A stretch of 9,635 bases of DNA, taken from positions 1-9,635 of the forward strand of contig SYAB01000316.1 of assembly GCA_005787665.1 (NCBI GenBank). Reading direction: 5' to 3'. Shown piece after piece: positions 1-5,322 of the stretch. The stretch's first letter is position 1, and the number at the start of each line of letters is the position of its first letter. The stretch comes from Actinomycetota bacterium. Its GTDB lineage: Bacteria; Actinomycetota; Actinomycetes; Mycobacteriales; Mycobacteriaceae. Under the pieces are notes generated by a model. The model ran no database searches, was not told the DNA's origin, and saw only the letters and a program-made list of their open reading frames with translations. The position numbers and the translations under genes were made by a program.

Positions 1-287
1 CGGGCCTGGCCGAGCGGGTGGAGGTCCAGGTCGCCTACGCGATCGGCAAGGCGGCCCCGGTCGGGCTCTTCGTGGAGACCTTCGGCAGCGAGACCGTCGA
101 CCCGCATCGCATCGAGAAGGCCATCAGTGCGGTGTTCGACCTTCGTCCCGGGGCGATCGTGCGCGACCTCGATCTGCTCCGTCCCATCTACGCGCAGACC
201 GCGGCGTACGGCCACTTTGGCCGCACCGACGTCGACCTGCCGTGGGAGAGGCTGGACAAGGTCGAGGACCTGAAGAACTCGGTCTGA
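1..287 (+). CDS. metK: S-adenosylmethionine synthetase, C-terminal part (5' end outside window)
   Basis: This is the last 94 codons of methionine adenosyltransferase, read from base 3 to a TGA at 285-287. The enzyme is cytosolic and makes S-adenosylmethionine from methionine and ATP. The visible part is the C-terminal domain. It carries the family signatures [33 protein letters not shown] and TAAYGHFGR, followed by the usual WERLD end. Full-length members have about 400 residues, so roughly three quarters, including the catalytic N-terminal and central domains, lies upstream of the window. The only ATG visible in this stretch (base 18) is an internal Met, not the start. The reading frame is intact. 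The gene ends 15 bases before a strong inverted repeat and converges with the minus-strand genes beyond it. Identification rests on the conserved tail and is close to certain. Confidence 0.96.
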   Translation, partial: GLAERVEVQVAYAIGKAAPVGLFVETFGSETVDPHRIEKAISAVFDLRPGAIVRDLDLLRPIYAQTAAYGHFGRTDVDLPWERLDKVEDLKNSV

Positions 288-302
288 GGTCCCCCCGCCG
301 AA

Positions 303-352
303 CAGACGAGAAAGCCCCGCGACACCGGCGTGTCACGGGGCTTTCTCGTCTG
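303..352. terminator. Bidirectional intrinsic terminator between convergent metK and haem-binding protein gene
   Basis: The arms at 303-324 and 331-352 pair over 22 positions with one mismatch around a 6-base loop (325-330). The outer 16 base pairs (303-318 with 337-352) are perfect. On the plus strand the GC-rich core is followed by TTTCTC. On the minus strand the mirrored sequence gives the same arrangement, so the element can stop transcripts from both sides. It lies 15 bases after the metK stop and 9 bases from the stop of the convergent gene, where a shared terminator is expected. This is seen directly in the sequence; termination itself is inferred. Confidence 0.9.
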
Positions 353-361
353 CTGGTCGGG

Positions 362-739
362 TCAGCCGATGAACTGGTCGAAGGCCCATTGGAACTGGGC
401 GGGCACGACCTGCACACCGCACTGATCCTGCAGGGCCCCCAGCGGGGCAAGGATCGACTTGAAACCGGCGTACTCCTGGGGGTTGCTGCTGGCGTAGTCG
501 GAGATCGTCTGCTGCGCCTGGGCCTGTGGTTGCAGGGCGGCGGTCATCAGCATCTTGTTGCCGGCCGGGTGGGCGTTCAGATAGGACTGGGCCTGCTGGG
601 TGATCGACGACACCTGGCTGTCCACCGCAGCTGGGCTGCAGTCGGGAGCCGCCTGGGCCGCGGGTGCGGTCAGGCCGGCGAGGGCGAATCCTGCGGCGAG
701 TACCCCGGTCCAGGTGCGCGCGGTGCGTCGGGATGTCAT
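362..739 (-). CDS. Secreted haem-binding protein, mycobacterial haemophore (MHB) type
   Basis: This gene encodes a 125-residue secreted protein. Residues 1-30 form a signal peptide: an Arg-rich start (SRR), a hydrophobic core, and an AQA-AP cleavage site. The mature protein is about 95 residues, mostly helical, with exactly two cysteines (C34 and C107), which fits one disulfide. Size, Cys spacing and the QSYLNAHP segment resemble the Rv0203-like haemophore family, which binds haem outside the cell. In Rv0203, Tyr59 and His63 are haem ligands. Here Tyr53 and His57 have the same spacing, and His57 is the only histidine in the protein, so the third ligand reported for Rv0203 (His89) has no counterpart. 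The start is supported by GGAGGA at 750-755, 10 bases upstream. The gene lies 75 bases downstream of the esterase gene on the same strand and may be co-transcribed with it. Haem binding is inferred from family resemblance. Confidence 0.8.
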   Translation of the reverse strand: MTSRRTARTWTGVLAAGFALAGLTAPAAQAAPDCSPAAVDSQVSSITQQAQSYLNAHPAGNKMLMTAALQPQAQAQQTISDYASSNPQEYAGFKSILAPLGALQDQCGVQVVPAQFQWAFDQFIG

Positions 740-775
740 GTGGCGTGGTTCCTCCGAAGTGCGACGTTGGTATTC

Positions 776-804
776 ATTCTGTCCTGTCGCTTCCGGGTGG
801 GCAA
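776..804 (-). promoter_or_regulatory. Possible promoter for the haem-binding protein gene
   Basis: On the minus strand, TTGCCC (799-804) and CAGAAT (776-781) are separated by 17 bases and resemble sigma-70-type -35 and -10 boxes (4 of 6 matches each). Transcription would begin near 769, giving a leader of about 30 bases that includes the GGAGGA ribosome binding site. The gap to the esterase gene is only 75 bases, so read-through from that gene is an alternative or additional source of mRNA. The match is weak. Confidence 0.33.
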
Positions 805-814
805 ATGTTACTGC

Positions 815-1783
815 TCACCGGTGCAGGGCGGCCCGCAACGCCGCAAGTCCGCGTTCGGTGGCGGCGGTCGCGGCCGGCACCAGCCCCGCATAACCCAGAT
901 ACCCGTGCACCAGGGTCTCGGCATTGTCCAAACACACCTCGACGCCCGCTTTGACGAGCAGCTCGGCGTACCGGATGCCGTCGTCGCGCAGCGGGTCGTG
1001 GCCGGCCACCGCGATATAGGCCGGGGCCAGCCCGGACAGATCAGCGGCCCGGCCGGGGGCCAGGTCTGCGGGCGGCTCGGTCGGATCGAGGTGCCCGGCG
1101 TACCACTCGGTGAAGGCCGCGATCGCGGCATGGTCCAGCACGGGCGCGGCGGCGTTCTCCCCGAACGACGGCAGTGCGGTGTCCCACATCGTCGCCGGGT
1201 ACCAGAGCAGCTGGAAGAGCACTGTCGGACCTGCTCCGGCCCGTACCCCGTCGCGGGCCCGTTGGGCGACTACCGCCGCCAGCGTGCCGCCGGCCGAGTC
1301 GCCGGCCACCGCCAGCCGGTTCGCGTCCGCGCCGAACCGCGCGGCGTTCTCGGCGACCCAACAGGTGGCCGCCCAGGCGTCCTCGACAGCGGCCGGAAAC
1401 GGATGCTCCGGGGCCAGTCGGTAGTCCACTGACACGACCACGGTGTCCGCCCCGACCGCATGCTGGCGGGCGGTGCCGTCGTGGGTGTCGAGGTCACCGA
1501 CTGCGAAACCACCGCCGTGGAAGAACATCGTCACCGGGTGTGTCGCGGCATCGCTGTCCGGCCAGTACACCCGGATCGGGATCTCACCGCCCGGACCGTC
1601 GATGCGCAGGTCCTGCACCCGCAGGTCGGGATGGAGCGGGATGCGCGGCAACTCCCGCAACCGGCGGCGGGATTCCTCGACGCCGCCCTCAACGGTCAGC
1701 TGGAAGGGTACGGCCTCCAGTACCCTCTGCAGGATGGCGTCAATGGGTGGTTTGCCGGGCGGTCTGTCGGCGGAGTCGGCCAT
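815..1783 (-). CDS. Alpha/beta-hydrolase esterase of the hormone-sensitive lipase family (LipH/LipI-like)
   Basis: This is a 322-residue serine hydrolase with no signal peptide, so probably cytosolic. It has the HSL-family hallmarks in order: oxyanion-hole HGGG at 89-92, nucleophile elbow GDSAGG at 161-166 with Ser163, catalytic Asp263 in GHDPLRD, and His293 in LVHGY. The triad is complete. YRLAPEHPFPAA (121-132) is also typical. Family members cleave acyl esters, usually short to medium chain; the true substrate cannot be read from sequence. The length matches M. tuberculosis LipH and LipI (about 320 residues), which lie in the equivalent position near priA, so this is probably their counterpart. 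The start is the ATG at 1783-1781. It has no Shine-Dalgarno, but TACGGT lies exactly at -12 to -7, so the transcript is probably leaderless. This start codon shares CATG with the divergent YhhN gene. The haem-binding gene follows on the same strand. Confidence 0.93.
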   Translation of the reverse strand: MADSADRPPGKPPIDAILQRVLEAVPFQLTVEGGVEESRRRLRELPRIPLHPDLRVQDLRIDGPGGEIPIRVYWPDSDAATHPVTMFFHGGGFAVGDLDTHDGTARQHAVGADTVVVSVDYRLAPEHPFPAAVEDAWAATCWVAENAARFGADANRLAVAGDSAGGTLAAVVAQRARDGVRAGAGPTVLFQLLWYPATMWDTALPSFGENAAAPVLDHAAIAAFTEWYAGHLDPTEPPADLAPGRAADLSGLAPAYIAVAGHDPLRDDGIRYAELLVKAGVEVCLDNAETLVHGYLGYAGLVPAATAATERGLAALRAALHR

Positions 1784-2492
1784 GGGCTCACCGTACGCAG
1801 GTGCGCCGCGCCCGGTGCGGGTGTGGTGGACCGCGGGGGTGACGGCGGCGGTCGGCTACGGCGTGGTGCTGGCGATCATCGCGCTGGGCCTGCCGGCCGG
1901 CGCGGACCTGACCGGTCGTTTCGTCGGCCAGCCGGTCGCGAAAGCGACGATGGCCGTGCTGCTGGCGGTGGCCGCGGCGTTCCACCCGATCATGCGGGAG
2001 CGGCGCTGGCTGCTGGGGGCGATGCTGGCGTCGGCCGCCGGGGACTTCCTCCTTGCCATTCCCTGGTGGCCGCCGGCGTTCACGGTCGGCCTAGGGTCCT
2101 TCCTGGTCGCTCATCTGTGCTTCCTCGGGGCGCTGCTGCCGCTGCGGGGTGACACCGGACGGGTCCGGCTGGTGCTCATCGCGGCGGTGCTCATCGCGTT
2201 CGCCGGGATGCTGGCGCGGTTCTGGCCGACGCTGGTGGTCGAGGGGATGACCGTCCCGGTTCTGGCCTATATGACGGTCTTGGCCGCCATGGTGTGTGCC
2301 GCACTGCTGGCCAAACTCCCCACGGTGTGGACGGCGGTCGGCGCGCTGCTGTTCGCGGTGTCCGACGGCATGATCGGCATCGGGCGGTTCCTGCTGCAGT
2401 CCCAGGCGCTGGAGCTGCCGATCTGGTGGGTCTACGCGGCGTCGATGGTGCTGATCACCGCCGGATTCTTCTTCGGCCGCGCACCGGCCTGA
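1782..2492 (+). CDS. YhhN/TMEM86-family integral membrane protein (lysoplasmalogenase-like)
   Basis: This is a 236-residue, strongly hydrophobic protein with about seven or eight predicted membrane segments. Family landmarks are present: the KAT segment at 54-56, SAAGDFLLA with Asp88, FLVAHLCF with His111, Tyr163, and GALLFAVSDGMIGI with Ser194-Asp195. In characterised relatives (TMEM86B and bacterial YhhN) these acidic residues are linked to hydrolysis of the vinyl-ether bond of lysoplasmalogen. Whether this protein does that is unknown, because mycobacteria are not established plasmalogen producers. The ATG at 1782 is chosen because GGAG (1772-1775) lies 6 bases upstream and the membrane protein begins soon after. 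GTG codons at 1815 and 1821 are alternatives. The frame stays open upstream to 1443, but that part is only antisense to the esterase. TACCCT at 1721-1726, inside the esterase gene, could be its -10 box, giving a leader of about 50 bases, but this is weak. Confidence 0.84.
   Translation: MGSPYAGAPRPVRVWWTAGVTAAVGYGVVLAIIALGLPAGADLTGRFVGQPVAKATMAVLLAVAAAFHPIMRERRWLLGAMLASAAGDFLLAIPWWPPAFTVGLGSFLVAHLCFLGALLPLRGDTGRVRLVLIAAVLIAFAGMLARFWPTLVVEGMTVPVLAYMTVLAAMVCAALLAKLPTVWTAVGALLFAVSDGMIGIGRFLLQSQALELPIWWVYAASMVLITAGFFFGRAPA
1790..1795 (-). promoter_or_regulatory. -10 box for a leaderless esterase transcript
   Basis: TACGGT on the minus strand matches the mycobacterial -10 consensus TANNNT. It occupies -12 to -7 relative to the A of the esterase ATG (1783), so transcription would start on the start codon itself. 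No good -35 is seen, which is common in mycobacterial promoters, and no Shine-Dalgarno lies upstream of this ATG. The box is inside the first codons of the divergent YhhN gene. The placement is seen directly; leaderless initiation is inferred. Confidence 0.6.
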
Positions 2493-2533
2493 GAGCCGGT
2501 TTCGGCGCTCCAGTTTCTGTCGGAGCCTCCCGA

Positions 2534-2539
2534 TAGCGT
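2534..2539 (+). promoter_or_regulatory. Probable -10 box ahead of the VWA gene
   Basis: TAGCGT fits the mycobacterial TANNNT consensus in the 80-base gap between the YhhN gene and the VWA gene. Initiation would fall at about A2546, leaving a leader of about 27 bases that contains the purine-rich ribosome binding site (2559-2567). No convincing -35 is seen. The short leader and the clear ribosome binding site make this a plausible start of a VWA-priA transcript. Confidence 0.45.
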
Positions 2540-2572
2540 CGGCTCAACGACAACACCCGAGGGGGAACTCAT

Positions 2573-3220
2573 ATGACCAACGCCGACAAAACCCTGATCG
2601 CCGCCCTCCTGGACCGGTCCGGCTCAATGCAGCGGATCGTCGCCGATATGTGCGGCGGCTTCGATTCCTTCATCGCCACCCAGGCGGGCGCTCCGGGTGT
2701 CACCGAAGTGACGCTGGCTCAGTTCGACAACCACTACGAGGTGGTCTACCACGACCGGCCGGTGGAGACCGTGCCGCCGTTGACGCTGGAGCCACGTGGC
2801 TCCACGGCCCTGCTCGACGCGATCGGCCGGTTCATCACCGATATCGGAGCCGGCCTCGCCGCGCTGCCCGAGGACCAGCGGCCCGGCGACGTCACCGTGC
2901 TGGTGATGACCGACGGCTGCGAGAACGCGAGCAGGGAGTGGACCGCCGAGGCCGTGCGTGCCCTGATCGGTCAGCAGGAGACGGTCTACGGATGGGATTT
3001 CGTGTTTCTCGGAGCGAACATGGACGCCGTCGCGGTCGGCTCGGACCTCGGCTTCGCGCCGGGTAAGTCGCTGACCTTCGACGCTGACGAGCAGGCCGTC
3101 GGCGGGGCCTGGGTTGCGGTCGCCGGCTACACCGACCGCAAGCGGTCCCGCGGCGTCCACCCGGCGCCGTCGATAGTCTTCGGGGAAGCCGAGCGCCGCG
3201 GGGCGCGCACACAGCGCTAG
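2573..3220 (+). CDS. Compact stand-alone von Willebrand factor A domain protein
   Basis: This 215-residue cytosolic protein is essentially one VWA domain. It has a complete metal-ion-dependent adhesion site: DRSGS (Asp14, Ser16, Ser18), Thr78 in GSTALLDAIG, and Asp114 in MTDGCEN. The strand-helix alternation, the LAQFDNHYEVVY strand and the late WDFVFLGANMDA segment match small bacterial VWA proteins of about 220 residues. There is no signal peptide or membrane segment. VWA domains bind partner proteins through a divalent cation. The usual bacterial partner, a MoxR-type AAA ATPase, is not adjacent, so the partner is unknown. The tail (from about residue 187) is basic. The ATG at 2573 has a strong ribosome binding site GAGGGGGAA (2559-2567). 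The gene ends 18 bases before priA, so the two may be co-transcribed, but no functional link to replication restart can be shown. Confidence 0.87.
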   Translation: MTNADKTLIAALLDRSGSMQRIVADMCGGFDSFIATQAGAPGVTEVTLAQFDNHYEVVYHDRPVETVPPLTLEPRGSTALLDAIGRFITDIGAGLAALPEDQRPGDVTVLVMTDGCENASREWTAEAVRALIGQQETVYGWDFVFLGANMDAVAVGSDLGFAPGKSLTFDADEQAVGGAWVAVAGYTDRKRSRGVHPAPSIVFGEAERRGARTQR

Positions 3221-3238
3221 CCATACCGGACGGGAGCC

Positions 3239-5242
3239 GTGACCACATCCGCCCGGCGCGCCGCCGAACACGAACCGATCGCCCGGGTGTTGCCGATGCT
3301 GTCGGTGCCGCACCTGGACCGCGAGTTCGACTATCTGGTGTCGGCCGAACAGTCCGACGACGCCCAGCCCGGCGTGCGGGTGCGGGTGCGCTTCCACGGC
3401 CGGTTGGTGGACGCCTTCCTGCTCGAGCGCCGCTCGGAGACCGACCATGTCGGTCAGCTCGGCTGGCTGGACCGGGTGATCTCGGCCGAGCCGGTGCTCA
3501 CCGGTGAGGTGCGCCGACTGGTCGACGCGGTCGCCGCGCGCTATGCCGGCACCCGTCCCGACGTGCTTCGGCTGGCCGTCCCGCCCCGGCACGCCGGCGC
3601 CGAGAAGGGTCAGCGCGGAGCACCGCCGCTGCCGGTGGTCCAGCCGGTCGACCGGGTCGGGTGGGCCCGGTACAACCGCGGTGAGCAGTTCCTGGAGGCA
3701 TTGCACGGCGGTCGCGCCGTTCGCGCGGCCTGGCAGGCGCTGCCCGGTGAGCACTGGGCGGCCCGCCTCGCCGAGGCGGCGTCCGCGGCGGTCGGCGGCG
3801 GATACGGCGTTCTGGCCGTCGTGCCCGACCAGCGCGACGTCGACGCGCTGTGGGAGGCGGCCACCGCGCTGATCGATGAGTCCGCCGTGGCGGCGCTCGC
3901 GGCGGGGCTGGGCCCCGCCGCGCGATACCGGCGCTGGCTCTCGGTGCTGCGCGGCGAGGCGCGGCTGGTGATCGGCACCCGCAGCGCGGTGTTCGCCCCG
4001 GTCGACCGGCTGGGCCTGGTGATGGTGTGGGACGACGGCGACGACAGTCTCGCTGAGCCCCGCGCGCCCTATCCGCACGCCCGCGAGGTCGCGATGCTGC
4101 GGGCCCATCAGTTGCGGTGCGCGGCGATCGTCGGCGGCTACGCCCGCACCGCCGAGGCGCAGGCGCTGGTCGCCACCGGCTGGGCCCACGACCTGGTGGC
4201 CCCGCGCCCTGCGGTGCGGGCCACCGCGGCCCGCGTCATCGCCCTCGAGGACGGCGGATACGCCGAAGAACGCGACCCGGCCGCCCGCAGTGCCCGGCTC
4301 CCGTCCATGGCGCTGCGCGCCGCCCGTTCGGCGTTGGAACGCGGCGCTCCGGTGCTGGTTCAGGTTCCCCGCCGCGGCTACCTGCCGTCGGTGGCCTGCG
4401 CACGATGCCGAACCGTGGCCCGATGCCGGCACTGTGTGGGCCCGCTTTCGCTGTCGGACCGCGAGGCGGAGGGCGCCGTCTGCCGGTGGTGTGGTCGCAT
4501 CGACATGGCGCTGCGATGCCGCCGGTGCGGTGCCGACACGATCCGCGCGGTCGTGGTCGGAGCCCGGCGGACGGCGGAGGAACTGGGCCGGGCGTTCCCG
4601 GGCAGCACGGTGATCACGTCCGCCGGGGATGCCGTCTGCCCGCAGATCGGACCCGGGCCCGCCCTGGTGGTGGCCACCCCCGGCGCCGAGCCTCGCGCCC
4701 CGGACGGTTACGGCGCGGCGCTGCTCCTGGATGGCTGGTCGATGCTGGGCCGCCAGGACCTGCGGGCCGCGGAGGACACCCTGCGGCGCTGGATGGCGGC
4801 CGCCGCCCAGGTGCACAGCCGTGCCGACGGCGGGGTGGTCGCGGTGGTCGCGGATTCGGCGGTACCCACCGTGCAGGCTCTCGTCAAATGGGATCCGGTG
4901 GGCCACGCCGAAGCCGAACTGGCCGCCCGTGGCGCGGTGGGCCTGCCGCCGGCGGTGCACATGGCCGCCGTCGACGGGTCCCAGGCGGCGGTCTCTGCCC
5001 TGATCGGAAAGGCTGTCCTGCCCGAGGACGCCGACCTGCTCGGCCCGGTGGACCTTCCGCCCGGGGTGCGTCGGCCACCGTCCACCGGGCCTGAGGAAGC
5101 GGTTATCCGGATGCTGATCCGGGTTCGCCGGGAGGAGGGTCTGGCCCTCGCGGCGGCGCTGCGGGAGGCGACCGCGGTGAACAGCGCGCGGCACGACCAC
5201 GAGGCGGTCCGCGTCCAGATCGACCCGTTGCACATCGGCTGA
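3239..5242 (+). CDS. priA: PriA, actinobacterial form without helicase motifs (primosomal protein N')
   Basis: This gene encodes a 667-residue PriA-like protein, expected to act in replication restart at stalled forks. The N-terminal DNA-binding part is well conserved (LPMLSVPHLDREFDYLV at 18-34; PGVRVRVRFHGR at 44-55). The zinc-binding region keeps all eight cysteines (C387, C390, C396, C399, C415, C418, C427, C430). The C-terminal domain ends in the family motif IDPLHIG. The ATPase core is degenerate. The Walker A position reads about WQALPGEHWAAR (165-176) with no GKT, the DEEH box is replaced by WDDGD (264-268), GSATP reads GGYART (299-304), and the QxxGRxGR helicase motif is absent. HAMAP/UniProt entries for actinobacterial PriA note the same loss, so this is family-typical and not a pseudogene. 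The start is the GTG at 3239, chosen by similarity of the N terminus to mycobacterial PriA. The nearby GGGAG (3232-3236) is unusually close to it. Confidence 0.95.
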   Translation: MTTSARRAAEHEPIARVLPMLSVPHLDREFDYLVSAEQSDDAQPGVRVRVRFHGRLVDAFLLERRSETDHVGQLGWLDRVISAEPVLTGEVRRLVDAVAARYAGTRPDVLRLAVPPRHAGAEKGQRGAPPLPVVQPVDRVGWARYNRGEQFLEALHGGRAVRAAWQALPGEHWAARLAEAASAAVGGGYGVLAVVPDQRDVDALWEAATALIDESAVAALAAGLGPAARYRRWLSVLRGEARLVIGTRSAVFAPVDRLGLVMVWDDGDDSLAEPRAPYPHAREVAMLRAHQLRCAAIVGGYARTAEAQALVATGWAHDLVAPRPAVRATAARVIALEDGGYAEERDPAARSARLPSMALRAARSALERGAPVLVQVPRRGYLPSVACARCRTVARCRHCVGPLSLSDREAEGAVCRWCGRIDMALRCRRCGADTIRAVVVGARRTAEELGRAFPGSTVITSAGDAVCPQIGPGPALVVATPGAEPRAPDGYGAALLLDGWSMLGRQDLRAAEDTLRRWMAAAAQVHSRADGGVVAVVADSAVPTVQALVKWDPVGHAEAELAARGAVGLPPAVHMAAVDGSQAAVSALIGKAVLPEDADLLGPVDLPPGVRRPPSTGPEEAVIRMLIRVRREEGLALAAALREATAVNSARHDHEAVRVQIDPLHIG

Positions 5243-5275
5243 CCGCCGGCGCGGCCGATGACCGGCCGACGGCGG
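5243..5275 (+). terminator. Possible U-less terminator hairpin after priA
   Basis: Directly after the priA stop, CCGCCG (5243-5248) can pair with CGGCGG (5270-5275), and inside it CGGCCG (5252-5257) with CGGCCG (5263-5268) around a 5-base loop. This gives 12 GC pairs with a small asymmetric internal loop. No U-tract follows. Such U-less hairpins have been proposed as mycobacterial terminators, but GC-rich DNA forms hairpins by chance. Its position right after a stop and before a new promoter supports the call. Confidence 0.42.
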
Positions 5276-5287
5276 CCCGATGCCGGT

Positions 5288-5293
5288 TAGGCT
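5288..5293 (+). promoter_or_regulatory. Probable -10 box of the DUF2207-lemA-fmt-rsmB run
   Basis: TAGGCT matches the mycobacterial TANNNT -10 consensus and lies in the 80-base gap after priA. Transcription would start near 5300, leaving a leader of about 23 bases that contains the ribosome binding site AGGGGAGG (5311-5318). No clear -35 is visible. The placement supports the ATG at 5323, because an upstream ATG at 5296 would fall at or before the start of the transcript. Confidence 0.5.
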
Positions 5294-5322
5294 GGATGCC
5301 TCACACCGACAGGGGAGGTCCG

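Noticed and set aside
242..1432. A 396-codon plus-strand open frame across the haem-binding and esterase genes
   Set aside because: It starts inside metK, runs through the terminator and is antisense to the two minus-strand genes. The product is low-complexity Gly/Arg-rich with no family signature.
1443..1781. Upstream extension of the YhhN gene to an ATG at 1443
   Set aside because: These codons are antisense to the esterase and encode an Arg/Ser-rich stretch unlike the family N terminus. The ATG at 1782 has GGAG at a good distance and fits the family length.
2495..2527. Small hairpins after the YhhN stop (GCCG/CGGC and GCTCC/GGAGC)
   Set aside because: The stems have only 4-5 base pairs, one has a 10-base loop, and there is no U-tract. 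This is expected by chance in such GC-rich DNA.
5296..5322. Nine-residue upstream start for the DUF2207 gene (ATG at 5296)
   Set aside because: It has no Shine-Dalgarno, lies only 3 bases after the likely -10 box, and the strong AGGGGAGG serves the ATG at 5323.
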